A DNA stretch of 64,000 bases from Rhizoctonia solani (GCF_016906535.1 NC_057380.1:558001-622000), one strand, 5' to 3'. Positions 45,430-59,500 are shown, numbered from the stretch's first letter. Notes: generated by a model from the letters alone, not told the origin. Program-made: numbers and translations.

Positions 45430-46730
45430 AGCGCCCACCTAAAACGCCTATATTTAGACCTATGAAAACGCGTTGTAAGTGCCAATGAAGATAAGCGGGT
45501 GGGGTGGTGTGATCGTTTGTAGATGTATGCGGCTGAGAACGAGGCCCAGCCAATCACACTACTGATACCGCGTCCGCAAACCAGAAAATTAGCATACTGA
45601 TCACTCCAACCAGAAGGTACGATGGGCCATTAAAGCTCGGCCTCATAAGACCCCTTTGCTCCAAATGCTAGGTATCTCTATTGGAGACTTTTTATCGGCC
45701 AATTTACGTCATGCTATTACTGTTAAAGTTCATGCGGGGCAGCGTTGGAAGCGAACAGCAGGCCGAAAGCCTGCTGTGTGATTGGATTAAGCTTAATAGT
45801 ATATAAATCTCGTAAAGACAATAGACTCCTGGACCGCCCGCCACCTTCACCCCCTCCCCTTTTGACCACCCAGCCTATCTATTGACTATGGATACAGCAC
45901 CTGGACACGAATTCCAGCCCCCCACTCCTGAAGACAGTCGCTCGCCGTGCCCCGCCTTGAACACAGCAGCGAATCACAACTACTTGTAGGTTGCTTACAC
46001 CTCTGAAACTTCCTCAATCTTACTGACCCACACCAGACCTCGATCGGGAAAGGGCCTGGGACTTTTCCAAATTTGCAAAGCCGTTCACAATCTTTACGGT
46101 ATCTCTTACCTAGTGGCGGCCATACCCACTGTTTTGGGCATCTTGACTTGCGGCTCCGGGGGAAAGGTCGATCTCGAACAGCTTGCTAGGCACGGTAAAC
46201 TCGAGCACGACGCGAGCTTGGCGCATCTGGACTTTGCGGATGGAGATAACAAGAACGTATGTCCATGGCTGGTCGACCAACTTGTCGCGCAGTCAACCGA
46301 CGGACGTAATCTGAGCCTGCGCGACTTTGCCAAGGCTCGAGTTTTGAGGGAAAGTCAGGTGCCAAGAACGTTGCCTGCTAGACTGGTCAAGATTGGGCAA
46401 ATCGAATCCGTTCTCAGTGTGACAGTTATGGGGGATGGTCAACAATTGGACTGCAAGGTGGCCAGAGAGTGGTTCGGCAACGAACGTTTACCATCAGGGT
46501 GGGCTCCTCGACGATCATTGGTAAGTTAGACCGACTGGGGATTGGGAAGTAGCCAAGCTAATTGTTTACCAAGGGGCTATTTGATATGCTGAACGACGTC
46601 AAGAAGTTTGGTCGTTTAATGGACAGTGTGAAGCAAGACGATCATGACAAGGATGCGTAAGCTCCAGAGTCACAGTAATGAAGAGCAGAAAGCGACTGGA
46701 CCATAACACTGTATTATCATAAAATAACAG
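45430..46730 (+). repeat. Segmental duplication block B, copy 2 (carries peroxidase copy 2)
   Basis: Second copy of 42895-44186 with the same promoter, exon and 3' flank order. Divergence is moderate and spread along the block. Confidence 0.8.
45888..46660 (+). CDS. Short heme-thiolate peroxidase (chloroperoxidase/UPO family), copy 2
   Basis: Intact three-exon gene: 45888-45985, 46037-46520 and 46574-46660. The protein begins MDTAPGHEFQPP, with the heme-ligand motif SPCPALNTAANHNYLPRSG, then EHDASLAHLDFADGDN, LSLRDFAKARVLRESQVP and the family end WFGNERLPSGWAP. The final exon closes DDHDKDA. PCP supplies the proximal cysteine, and the Glu-His-Asp...Ser motif lies near the metal and distal site in known family members. 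In this copy the residue pair after EHDAS is LAH, where copy 1 has LSR, a difference close to the active site. Length is about 220 residues, in the short-UPO range. No secretion signal is visible. Reaction and substrate are inferred from the family only. Confidence 0.8.
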
Positions 46731-47296
46731 ATGCGTCGATAATTCAAAACAGTATTATTAGCTCTCCACGTACTTGGTTTTAAGATAAGATAGTGGTCAT
46801 GTCGATGAATCAACCACAACGACCATTTCTCCAGTCCGTCCGAACAACAGTTGATTAACACAACGAGTCCGAACCTGGACATGATTGCAAACTGCTCATC
46901 GGCTTCACCCGCCTATTTCCTATTTTGGACCTAATTTAATGCTGGGCTTGGGTGCAAACGGTGGCGCCGGCATTTTGGTTAATGCGGACAATTAGTTCAA
47001 GGTGGCCGATGCACCGTATCGGGCTAGCCAGCTTGCCCATCATACGCACATTTTGTGTTCGTTGGAGGTGAGGGTAGGAGGGAAGACAAATCGTAGTTCA
47101 ACGCAACGAGGCTTCGCCGTGAACCCAGAAGATTCGGATTCTGGGCTCGGATAATCCGAGCCCTGGGGTGCACCGTGCTTGCCTTCGCTTAGTCAGCCGT
47201 CCGTGGATGGGCGACTAACGGTGGCTACTTGGGGACTTTTAACTCTAGAGCCACGACACACTTGGAACACCCCAAGTCAGGTTCACTTGTCGACAA
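46731..47296. other. Intergenic, upstream of the first ZNFX1-like gene
   Basis: No gene seen. It should hold the promoter of the ZNFX1-like gene that begins at 47297. An inverted CCGAATC-like word pair near 47130-47160 is weak. Confidence 0.4.
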
Positions 47297-50200
47297 ATGT
47301 CTTTTAGCTCCCGTGGAGGTGCTCCACCCAGCCGTGGAAGACCAAGACTCAATGCTGCAGGAAATTCAATTGCCGCGGGCACAGGTAATATACATCTTAT
47401 TGTTGCCACATTTAGCTGATGTTCAAATCGCAATCTGCTCGTAGTTCGGCGTGGTGGCGGCCCTAGTCACCAAACCCAACCTTGTCGGTACTTTCTTCGT
47501 GGCAGCTGTCGTTTGGGTTCGAATTGCCAATGGTCGCATACCACTGCAAGAAGAACTGAACGCCATCCTACCGGAAATCAGCCTTCTGTCCCCAACTTCC
47601 CCGGACTATCTAATGATGATTTCTCAAAGGTCGAGCTCAACCAGACACCTGGAAAGACGTTTAACTCTCTAAAGTCTTACGTCGAGGACACTTTCAAGTT
47701 TCAAACCGCAGAACAGGTGTATCGATTTTTAAGCATTGTATGCAGTGCTAGCTCGCAAAACACGTCTTGGGTAAGTGGTGCCAAGCTGTTACAGCCTCAG
47801 CGTGGTTAATTATTATATAACCTTAGACCGCCAAAGATGGACAGGTAGGTTTCTATTCTTGAACAATGTCGAGGTCCATTGAAGGATCCAATTCCTGGTT
47901 CAGTTACACCTCCACCAACTGGTTGAAGTGAGTGTCACCCCGCATGAGGAATTATCAATCTAATGTACTACTCAGGGAAATGGCATTGTACGACTTGCCG
48001 ATGCTATACGTTTCCCTAAAGCAACACCTCGACTTTGGTCTTTCCAACGCGGGTACATTCCAATATTTACAGTACGTATATCCATGGAAAACATCTCCAG
48101 ATCTGATTCTGATTGTCGTATTTGTAGTATTTGGCTTCCGATTGGGTCGTCAAGAGTACAATGAACAGTGATGTCTAGTAAGTACATTTGTTTCTTGACT
48201 TCCTAATATTTACTTTGAAATTAGTGCGTTGTATGGTCTCATCCACAGTAATTTTGAGATCATCCAGAACACGGTAGAGTCAAATATGCGTAGACTTATG
48301 AGTGCTCGAAGCTTCAGAGACGGCCCGACTCATTTTAGTGGAAAGCAAATATTCAAAGTGATGTTCGTAACACTCTTCGAGTAAGTTGATATTCTCCTTA
48401 TGGACATAATACTTTCTCAATAAGACGGCCACAATCGAAAGGTATCTCACGCGCTTCAAAGAAGCGCCAATTGCGAATCCAAGCGTGCGCAATTTCGCTG
48501 AGCAAATCATCGGGTGGTTCGATGAATGGCTGGTGGCCCTTGACTCAGAGCCACCGTTTCAAGACGAGTGCACGACCTACAGTGAAGAAAAGCGAGAGTT
48601 TATAATCGAGAACCTTCAGCGAGACAGGGAGCGAGTCTCACGCGTCATTAACCGAGGACAGACTGTCGTCGTAAATAACGACGCGCAGCCAGCTTATCAG
48701 ATACCCAGCGATGCGGACCCTGGATTGGTGGCAGCACTGGAGCGGGTATTTGATTATGACGGACCGGGCGAACTTTGCGAAACCGGTCCGAGGCACGACA
48801 ACGATCATGCCGAGATTGAGCTAATTCGGATTGCCCCGACTCGCAATGAGCTATTGTGTGAGGATGACCCTTACCTTCCCGCCAACTTCTTTGAAGCACC
48901 GCATTTCCATGAGCCGAGAAGCGTAGAGCGTTTGCTCGACATCCAGTTTAGGCTTTTACGAGAAGAGCTGACGTTAGTATCTACTGATTATATTTGGTGT
49001 GCAATGATACTGAAGTTGGACATGCTAATCCTTGCAGGTCACCCATCCGCCTAGCCGTTCAACTTATTGTTGAAGATATAAAGAAGTCTAGAACAAGGGT
49101 TACGACGTTATCTAAGTTGCTCGATGCTAAAGGGGGGCGCTACGTTGCACCTGCAAGCGTGCGCGAATCGATCATGTTTAGCGTCTTTACTGGGGTCGAG
49201 TTCGAACCACTCGAGCTCAACAACCGTGGTATATCCGTCGGAATCGAGTTTGATACACCTCCGTATTCGCGGGCTCGAAGTAATAGACCAGCTGTTCGAG
49301 CCGAATATTGGCAGCAAGTTTCAAAAAAGAGACTGATGCAAGATGGGCTCGTCGCGCTTATTTGGAAGGATTACCTTGGAAATGTGGATGTTTATGTGGG
49401 TACGGTGGCAAGTTTTGGTGGAGACTTGGTGGACTGCTCCAGGAAACCTGAAGGTCAATATCGGGTGTCTATTCGAGTATCATTTTTTGATGCGAAGGCC
49501 AACATCCGGATCGTACAAGCACTTCAAAATCGCCGTAGGCGCAACGACACTCGGTTTCTTATCGAGGCGCCGGTGTTCTACGAAGGGATTCGTCCCTTCT
49601 TGGAAGCGCTGAAACGAGAGCCGGAGTTGTTACCTTTTGCTCAATACTTGCGACTGCAGAGCAAGCAAGAGTTGACCCGGACTGTTATCGGCCCTCCACT
49701 TTATTCACGTACCCCGGGGTTCTCTTTCGAGCTCAAGGACCTCTTCTCAGACGGGGCTGCCGTTCCATCGCTCAGGCTAAATACACGGGATCCTGACTCT
49801 ATCGCCAATGCCCGAGCTCAACTAATTCGCTCTAGTCGAATGGATCATAGTCAAGCGGACGCTGTTGTCGATTCGCTTACTCGAGAGGTTGCTCTAATTC
49901 AAGGGTGAGCCTCCTCCTTACTATACAGTATATCTCTGAATGATTAATTGGAATGTCCAGTCCTCCCGGAACGGGAAAAGTGAGTCGTTGCCCACACTAA
50001 TTTGACTCTCACGAGGCTCATTTTTATTTTCCAAGAGCTATACAGGTCTAGAACTCATTCGTGTCCTTATCAAGAACCAGATAGCCCCTATCCTGCTCGT
50101 TGCGTTCACTAACCATGCCCTGGATCACATGTTGACTGGGATATTGGACGCGAATATCACGACAAATATCGTTCGACTAGGATCTCGCTTCTCGATCGAC

Positions 50201-53200
50201 GAACGGTTGTCGAAATACTCCCTAAGTACAGTTGAAAGGGATGAAGGCAGGTCCCGACTAGGATCTTCGGGAAAAGCTGCATACCGAAAAATGAAAGAAC
50301 TCGAGAAGGATATGAACGCTCATGGCAGACATATCGTCGCACAAAGTCCCCGCAAGCCATATCGAAAAACATATATCTTTTGCCTATCCAACCATCACGG
50401 GGAGTTTTTCACTCATGTACCATCTTGGATCGAGGCCATTGCCCCAAAGCCGAGCGATCACGATGAAGGTTGGGAAACCATAGGAGAGTCCCCGGGCCAA
50501 GAGCAGTCGATAATCAATTTTTGGCTCAAGGGTCGCGATTTACAATTCTTGGAAACTCGAGGGATGAAGGGCGCCAAGGGCAAAAGTTCACGCCATATCT
50601 CTAGTCACAATCAGTTCGATATGCTCTCAGGTCCCAATACAGGTAGTTTCTGTCTTTTCTTGATACGGCGGTGGTGATTGACACTTTGGTAGGTGACGAA
50701 GATGTGCCAACCTCGCGCGAAAACTATCTTCAGAACTTCATGCGCACGCATGGCCTTAGTAATATCCCGAAAGTTCCCACAACAACTCGTTCATTGGATA
50801 TTTTGCTAAAGAATCCCAGGGTGTGGAGCATGTCGCAGTGAGCGAACAATGCTTCACGATACGTGGAGTGTTGAGCCAGTGATTTGACCATGCCGATCAA
50901 ATCAAAGATTTCGAGGAATTTAGAGGATCTCATGAATCAGCTTCGGGACAGCACAAGGAGATCACGGAACAGGTATACTCATGCTTTATTCCGTTCATAT
51001 TTCGGTTACTGAATAAGTAATATAATAGTTAAAGGCGGAGATTTTGTCACGTTCGCAAATTGTTGGCTGCACAACAACCGGTATGTTTGTTACCTGTGTA
51101 GCCTACGTGATACTTATTAGCTCAAACAGGGGCGGCGAAGCTCATATCTATGCTTTCTGTGAGTTAAAAATCTATACGCCTGTGCGTGGCCTTAAAATTA
51201 TTTCAAAGGGAATGGGCCCCAAAGTTATGATCGTCGAAGAAGCAGGCCAGGTTTTGGAATCCCATATACTTGCCAGTTTGGTCGGGTCTGTCGAGCACGT
51301 CATTCTCATCGGGGACCCGCTCCAACTCCGGCCAAATATCAATTCGTATAGTAAGTGCACATTCTGCGACACCGGGGCATGTGTTCTGAGTCGCTTAATA
51401 CAATTGCTAGAATTGGCAACTGATAATCCAAAGACTGGAAAAATCTACAAATTCGATCAGAGCTTGATGGAACGCTTATCGTCCAGTGGGTTCCCTATGT
51501 CCCAAATTGACGTCCAACGGCGGATGCGTCCCGAAATCTCATCTTTAATTAGGTAAGAGATTTCGAGTCCGATATTGCAGTAGTGCTGACGCATACATTT
51601 ACTAGAAATACATTATATCCTAACCTGAAGGACAACGATCGTGTTTTAAGCTACCCAAATGTTCGCGGAATGTACAAAAATATGTTCTTTGTTAGCCACA
51701 ACCACAAGGAGGCAGGTGGGGGCGAAGACTCCATTTCGAAGCACAATTCTTTCGAGGCAAGTATTATCAGGTCTGAAACTGAAACTCTCCTGATCAACGG
51801 ATTTCCGTTCAGGTCGACATGATCTACGACCTCGTGTTGCACCTGTTGAAGTAAGTTCCCGTGTCTATCCTTCTAAGATTTCTACCCATTAAATACAACC
51901 GTAGGCAAGGCTGCTACAACAAACCTGGGAATATTGTCATTCTGGCTGCATATCTTGGCCAAATTCCCAAGCTTCGTAAGAAGCTAGAGGAAATTGTGAC
52001 AATTGTCATCGATGAGCGCGACGCCGAGTTATTGGAGCAACATACTATGGACCAGGAAGAGACAGGTACAGTGAAAGAAGTACAGTTGTCGAAACAAGTC
52101 ATCATCCGGTGGGTGGTTTGATGATCCCTTCTTTTCTATGCTCAAACCTATTGTGGCTTATTTTGCATGCAGAACATTGGATAACTTCCAAGGCGAGGAA
52201 GGCGAAGTTATAATACTCAGCCTGATTCGAAACAGCGGAACCCCCTTCGACAAAGAATCATCAAGTTTAGAGCATGTTAAAGGAAGAGCGCCAATCGGAT
52301 TTTTAAAGGTGAGATTACGCCAAAGCCCTTCATAAAACACCAATTAACTGTTTTCAGTCTTTGAATCGGACAAATGTTGGGCTATCACGAGCGAAGCATG
52401 GTCTATACATTTTTGGGAACGCACCGGAACTTGCCCAGGGAAGCCAGATGTGGTCGGATGTATTGAAAGAACTCAATTCCTCCGATTGTCTTGGATCGAA
52501 GCTTCCAATAGTTTGCCATCGCCACCCCGACTATGTGCAGTGGATCGATAGCCCTGGTGTAATTCCGATTGTTTCGCCTAAGGGTGAGCGGATTACAATT
52601 TGTCGGTTATTCTAAGGACATAACTCATCCTATTACTAAGGGGGATGTCTTCAACCGTGCAGAGGACCTCTTTCGTGTGGCCACATCTGCCCATCTATGG
52701 TGCGTGTTTAGCTTTATAATCAGGACTTGGGTTCACCCGGATTTAGTGTCATGCCGATGATCCTAATCACATCTCGACCAAGTGTCTACAAGCCTGCCTT
52801 CGACTATGCCCTCGCTCGCACCCGTGTGATAGAGAATGTTGGGAATGTTCGGGAGCTGCCACCAACTGTCGCTTCCCAATCACGAATCTGCAACTATTGT
52901 GTGGGCACATCCATCCAGCTATACCATGGTATGTTGCATCGCTTTATATCGCCATTTGAATAAAGCCGACAAATCGTCCATCAGCTATCGTGTCAGCACT
53001 CCTGAAAATATGAAGTGCCCCATTCGCGTAACCAAGCAGCTACCTTCATGCGGCCACCAAGCAGAGATGCCATGCCACAAGGATCCAACAACGTACACTT
53101 GCTTGAAATTGATCTCCAAAGAATTGCCCCATTGTCAGCATCACGGAACCATACCTTGCTCAATGGATCCCGCATCGTATATGTGTCAGGAGAAAGTCGA

Positions 53201-56051
53201 GAAGCAGCTGCTGCGTTGTGAGCATCGCAAGCAAATGCCATGTCATCAAGATCCCGCCCAAGCTTTGTGCACTCAATTATTGGAACGGGAACTTCCCTGC
53301 GGCCATTCTTAACAGCACCATGCCACGAAGATACATCAAAGCATATATGTCGAATCGAGGTCGAGAAAAGGCTACCAGGTTGCGCGCACTATGCTAGGAT
53401 TCAGTGTCATCAGGATCCTGCAAAATATGCGTGTCTCGAACCGGTCACAAGGTCGTTGCCTATGTGTGGCCACCGTACGCAGATGGCTTGTCACATAGAT
53501 ATGAAAGCCTATAAATGCCAGGAGACCATCGAGAAACGATTCGAAAATTGCACTCACCGCAGGCGACTGATTTGTCACCAGCTTCGAGACCCTGCTACGA
53601 ATCTCTGCCAAGAACGAGTCGCAAAGAACATCCCGGCTTGTGGACATGGTACTACTATGGCCTGCCATGTAGATCCCGCCCAGTACGAGTGTCAACAGAG
53701 GATTGAGAGGCAATTATCTTGTGGTCATCGCGCAACAGTACTTTGTCGAACCAATCCCTCCGAGCACAAGTGTCAGCAACGGACTCAAAAACAGTTGCCA
53801 TTCTGCGAACATCGAGCGTCAATGCCCTGTCACCAAAATCCAGAAGATTATTATTGCACTAAGCCGTGTGAAGGTACACTATTGTGTTGCTCAGGAAGAT
53901 GTTCGTCAAGATGCGGTGCTTGTCATAAACTTAATCCAGGTGAAACAAGATCAGACGGACGTATGATGCATATAAAACACCCATGCCAACGTCGTATTAC
54001 CTGTGGACACGTTTGCAACAAGACTTGTGGCGAGAACCATAGTTGTTCCAGCATTTGCAAGGAGAAGTGTCAGCAATCTTGTACTCACTCCAACTGTCTA
54101 AAAGGTTGTTCGATTCCCTGCAAGCCTTGTGAAGAGCCCTGCATATGGAAGTGCACGCATACACAATGTACGTCCCCATGCGGAATGGTAAGAATCCCTA
54201 CTTGATGCTCTCCCCCTCTATACTCACCTACTCAAAGGCGTGTACACGACTACCTTGCGACGAGAGATGCACTAATGTGCTGAGCTGCGGTCATCCTTGC
54301 CCCTCAGGTGAGAATTATTTTTGTCAACCAATAGCTGAATTAACGAGAGTCGTCTAGTATGTGGCGAGCCTTGCGAATACCAAACTTGCGAAACATGCAA
54401 AGACGACATCCTGGAGTCGGTACTTGATCAATTGAAGAATATTCACTTGAATGCTCCGGCAAGGAATGCCAACCTAGAGTCAATGACTATCACACTTCCT
54501 TGTCGCCATGTTTTTACCGTGCGGGAGCTGGATTCGATCACCTGTATCCATGAGTTCTACGAGCAGGATTCTGGTGGTATTTGGACGAAACCGACCATTC
54601 CCAAAACTTTGGGCGTACGAAATCGGCCTATGTGCCCTCGTTGTGGTGGAAATATCGATTCGCTCCGCTACGGACGGGTACTTAAGAACTCAAATGATTC
54701 CATCCTTCAGCACAACATCGCCTGCAACCTCTCGGAGGGTTATCTAAAGCACAAGACATGTGGTCAGAGTCACGTAAGGAATTGGAGAAAAGTGTTATAT
54801 CTACTATCCGCTTGTTTGGAACTACAAGCATTCCTATTCCTTCAGAAAATACTAGGCAAACCCTACGTCAAAGGACCGAATCAGCTGTCCGAAAAGGATG
54901 CCCGACAATCCTCGACCTGGTTCAAAACATTGGCAAATTCCACGGATTTCCTCCTAGGCATACGAAAGCATGGCGAAAGGCGGTAGAAGATATCTCAGAG
55001 ACATATCGCACCGCATATGACGTGGCCTGCGAGCCTGATCCATCAGCTCAAGCCTACGATAGATCGATTTTCCGGCTATATCGTGAAGAGCTCAACAAAT
55101 CCGGGGGAACGGCCGATCCAACTACCGACCCTGTCGAAAAGCGTCGCCAGCAACTTGCTTCGGACGCTGCGCATATAGCCATCGGGCAACTTCGTCCCCG
55201 CTCGAGCGATCGCTTCAAGGCGGAGGCGTTCTGGATGACCATTGAGATTCTAGTGACGTTGGGCTTGGCAATTAGCAAAGCGTGCGACGAAAGTCAAGAC
55301 AGGCGCGGCGCAAACGCTATTTGCTGGGACAATATTGCAGCATACTTCCTCTCGCAGGCGTGCAAGGACGCCGAAACGGCTCTCAGTATGGCACAAAAAT
55401 CAAGGTCTCCGAACAAAATAGTTCAGTGTCAATTGCTCATTCTCCAGATTCAGTACGAGGTCGCCGCTCACAAGTGTCGGCTTGCCATTCGCAACGAATT
55501 GCTTTTAAATCCGGAGCGTAGGGACGAATATTTAGACATGTGCACCCATGGTGTTATGAATGTTCATAACCTTCGAGTCACTGTTCCACGAGATTATCAA
55601 GGCAGGGCGCGGCGGGAATCGGCGGCAGGCGTAAATACAACCAGGGCTGACTGGGTGCGCGAGCATTTTATAGAACCCACACAGAATATACTCGATGCTT
55701 GGAACAATCTGGACCTTATTATCGATGTCAACATGCCAGGATGGCGCCGGGAGGATGCAAACGCCGAGCGGTTAATATATTGGAAACCAATTGTCCAAGA
55801 GGCTGCAGCGTCAAGACGAAGTGTAAGTGATGCAACTAGTGGACTAAGTATTCAATAAACTCACTTTTGTTTTATTACCTGAAGGCCACACCGAACGCTT
55901 CAACCAGTGCTCGAGAGGCCATCCTTATGTAAAGGGAGAGGTACGTTTCAGCGTGGTTGTGCCAGTTTTGTACTAAAATAATCCTATTCGATAGTGTCAT
56001 GTTTCCGTTGGAGTGGTATGGTGTCCAGAATGTGGGAATGCGGTGGCATGA
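47297..56051 (+). CDS. ZNFX1/NFX1-type zinc-finger SF1 helicase, copy 1 (expanded zinc-repeat array)
   Basis: Large multi-exon gene. It starts MSFSSRGGAPPSRGRPR at 47297. Order: a CCCH finger CRYFLRGSCRLGSNCQWSH, a conserved N-terminal region (WSFQRGYIPIFT), then an SF1 helicase with Walker A PPGTGKSYTG (split by introns near 49905-50040), FTNHALDHML, Walker B VMIVEEAGQVLESH, GDPLQLRP, VQRRMRPEISSLI, LDNFQGEEGEV and TNVGLSRAKHGLYIFGN. NFX1-type fingers, ten tandem Cys/His repeats (53013-53857) and Cys-rich NFX motifs follow. After a helical region comes an RZ-type finger (RFNQCSRGHPYVKGECH and WCPECGNAVA) at the stop, 56049-56051. ZNFX1 and yeast Hrr1 work in RNA silencing with Argonaute or RdRP partners; that role is inferred here. 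Several frame slips (about 50315, 50387, 50840-50900, 53310) look like indel errors. Confidence 0.85.
53013..53857 (+). repeat. Ten tandem ~28-residue Cys/His repeats inside ZNFX1-like copy 1
   Basis: Each unit follows the pattern K-x-L-P-x-C-x-H-x-x-x-M-x-C-H-x-D-P-x-x-Y-x-C. Examples are KQLPSCGHQAEMPCHKDP, KRLPGCAHYARIQCHQDP and KNIPACGHGTTMACHVDP. Four potential metal ligands per unit (C, H, C, C) suggest one zinc site per repeat. The fourth unit is split by a one-base frame slip near 53310. The array is almost entirely absent from copy 2, where only one unit is found. Confidence 0.8.
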
Positions 56052-56539
56052 CAGGTCTAGATCTCGACAGCTTTCTATGCAGTGAACAGCTCCATGTTAA
56101 ATTCCAAGATAACAAGAAAAGAACGAATATGAACTTACTCAAACTAGGTGTACCTCTGATAGCAGTATAATATTTATATTCTCAGCCAAACACCGTGCAT
56201 TGCAGAGCATCGTCTGATCTTCTAGGCTCAAAACGATATGCTTCCGTTGTACGTACATATAACACTGGGCTATTGGTACTTGTGAGGACTGGAATCAATT
56301 ATAGAGAGCTGTGAATTGAACAGGCATACAGTTCTTTTACGCGGTGATCAAAGCTATGAATGCAGGTCGTTAAAGCTGCAGCTATTAAAATCTATACGGC
56401 TAAGTAAAGGAATTGTGTGGAACCATCGTGACTAATCATCCGCGGATGGGCGATTATGAGTGGCTATCATTTTATTTTGTTCCCCTTCGCCACCTGATCT
56501 GTTCTCCAACCACGTACTCACAGCTTGAATTATTGCCAC
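56052..56539. other. Intergenic between the two ZNFX1-like genes
   Basis: A 488-bp gap with 3' flank of copy 1 and promoter of copy 2. CT-rich sequence at about 56475-56525 precedes the ATG. No gene seen. Confidence 0.45.
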
Positions 56540-59500
56540 ATGTCTTTCAACCCTCCAAACAGAGGGCCTTCAACTCCTCGGGGTTCTAGACGAGGAAGAG
56601 GACAGCCTAGAACTCCCGGCAGCGCACATCGCGCGTCAAACTCAGGAGGTAATCGTTGGTACCATTGCAGATATGAAGCATATATCAGACTCACAGAAAT
56701 ACCAGATGGTATTAGTTCGCCACCTCAGAGTCCCAGGGCCGTGTGCCGTGACTTTCAGCGGGGGAATTGTCCTCGCGGGGAAAACTGCCGATTTTTACAC
56801 ACACCAGTTCAGGACGGGCCCAGTACTCCTACTCAACAGACATTCCGGGATGCTTCATCGCGACCGGAAGATTCTACAGCATCAAATTTCCCGGGACTCT
56901 CGAACGACAGTTTCTCGGTAGCAGGGACCAACCACTCACCTGGGCAGACCCACAATCTTCTCAGGCAATATGTCGATGATTCTTTCCGATTTAGCACTGT
57001 AGCCCAAGTATATCGATTTGTTAGTCTTTTGTGCAATGCTAGTACCCGGAACTCTTCTTGGGTATGTTTCTCAATCTGATTCAGGATTTTGATTATTAAC
57101 AAGCAGTTGGAAATAGACATTGGAAGAAGGACAGGTTAGTGGTTAAGGTACTATAAACGAGATGTTATTGATCAGATGTCAGAATCACCTGTACGAGCTT
57201 GTCAGGGTCAGTCTATTTTTCCAGTTTTATCAAGTAGGTTCCTTATGAGCCCCAGGGAAATGGCATTTTGCGCCTTGGGGATGCCATCCGCTTCCCAGCC
57301 GAGAACAATGGACCATGGTCTTTTCAACGAGGCTACATTCCGATACTGACGGTGAGTGACCCAGAGTCATGCATACTTTTCGCTTCTTGAACGTATAAAA
57401 TAGTATTTATCTTCGGATTGGGTCACCAAGAGTCGCATAAACACCGAAGTAAAGTGGGTTTAGTGACTAGGTTGAGAAAGAAATGTTCTAAATTTGCTTT
57501 CAGCGCACTTTATGGGCTGGTCCACAATGAATTTCCAATCATACGGAACACGATAGAGACTCATATGCAGAGGCTCATGGCTGCTCGAAGCTTTAATGAT
57601 GGACCACAACCGCTCAGTGGGAAGCAAGTTTTCAAAGTAATTTTTGTAACCTTGTTTGAGTGAGTTGGCAAACTCTCCTTCCGTTTTGTGATCACTGAGG
57701 CCCCAGTCACCCATAGATATCTCACTCGTATCAAGGAAGCAACTATCAAAAATCCGGACATACGTGATCTAGCGGAACAAATGGGACGTTGGTTCGACGA
57801 ATGGGTAACAGCGTTACGATTTGGTTCCTCGTTCAGCGACGAATGCAATACCTACGACGAGGATAAACGTCAGCTCGTGATTAACAATATAAGGCTGACA
57901 AGGAGCGAGTACTGCGTATCGTTCAGAGAGAAAAAGTAGTACTTGTCACCCGCGAAGAACGCCCAAGTCGTCAGGGCGCAACTACGGAGGGTCTCATCGC
58001 AACACTTCAGCGCAATTGTGATTACGATGGCCCTGGAGAACGGCGAGAGAAAGGACCGAGGCATGACAATGACAAAGTTTCCATATCAGACATTCGCGTT
58101 GCTCCAACCAACGAGGAGCTAGCTTGCTATGATGACCCATTTTTGCCGGGAAACTTTGCCGAGGCACCCCACTTTTATGATTCCAAAAGTGTCGAGAGAT
58201 TGATCGACGTGCAGTTCCGTTTGTTGCGCGAAGAGCTAATGTGAGTGTCCTGAACCGTGAGGTGCTTTGCGTAGAGGCTAAAGGAACTTTGCAGCGCTCC
58301 GATTCGTATGGCTACCCAACTCATCATGTCTGACCTCCGAAAACCGGACGATGCAACAACGATCTTATCGAAATTAATCAAGGATGGTGGAGGACGCTAT
58401 AGGGCTCCTGCTAATACACAAGAGTCCGTCATCTTCAGTGTATTTCCAAACGTACATTCCAGCCGCTTTCCCTCAACAATCGAGGCACTTCGGTCGGCAT
58501 CGAATTCGATACGCCTCCTGGAAAAGCTAGAGATAAACAGACCCAGCCTCGAGTGGAATACTGGGAACAAGTTTCCAAGAAACGGCTCATGTTAGGGGGC
58601 CTTGTTGCTTTGGTCTGGAAGGATCTCACCGGTAGTGTGGATATATACGTTGGAACAGTAGCAAGCACGCCTCGGGATCTAGCTGAAGCTGCCAAGAAGA
58701 GCAAGGATCGTATTGCGTTGCGTGTATCTTTTTTCGATGCGGCGGCAGAGCTTCGGATAGTACAGTCGCTTCAAAATCGACAGAATCATGGAACCAAGAT
58801 TCTAATCGAGGCGCCCGTTTTCTACGAGGGAATCCGACCATTCCTCGAGGCCTTAAAAGCCGATCCCGCGCGCCTTCCTTTTGCACAATATCTCGTTCAC
58901 CAAAGCGAAATCGAACTCCAGCAAACGATGATCGCCGCGCCTTTATATTCACGCACTCCCGGTTTCTCTTTCGAGCTGAAAGACCTGTTTTCTCCGTCCG
59001 CCGGCGTTCCCACACTCCGAATGTCCACCACCAATCCTGATTCTGTAGCCAATGCCCGTAATCGTCTTCGAAATAGTCGGCTGGACCCCAGTCAAGCCGA
59101 AGCCGTAATTGACTCACTCACTCGCGAGGTTTCCTTGATACAAGGGTGAGTTACATCATACTTTGATGAATAAACCTGCGATGAACTAATCAATCTACTT
59201 CCAGACCACCAGGAACTGGCAAGGTATCTTATATTCGACTATGCATAGCGATTCAAGACTAACGCTTGTTTAATCAATCTAGAGTTACACCGGTTTAGAG
59301 CTAATAAGAGTTCTCATCAAAAATCAAATCTCTCCTATTCTTTTGGTCGCATATACGAACCACGCTCTCGACCATATGCTCAAGGGAATCCTGGATGCAG
59401 ACATCACCAAGAACCTTATTAGATTGGGCTCACGCTCGGCCGTTGACGAGCGATTAGCTAGCTTTTCTCTCGACGAAGCGGAGAAGATATCGACCAAGTC

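Noticed and set aside
53003..53713. Overlapping open frames on both strands across the zinc-repeat array
   Set aside because: They mirror the repeat periodicity of the true frame, which alone carries the Cys/His pattern.
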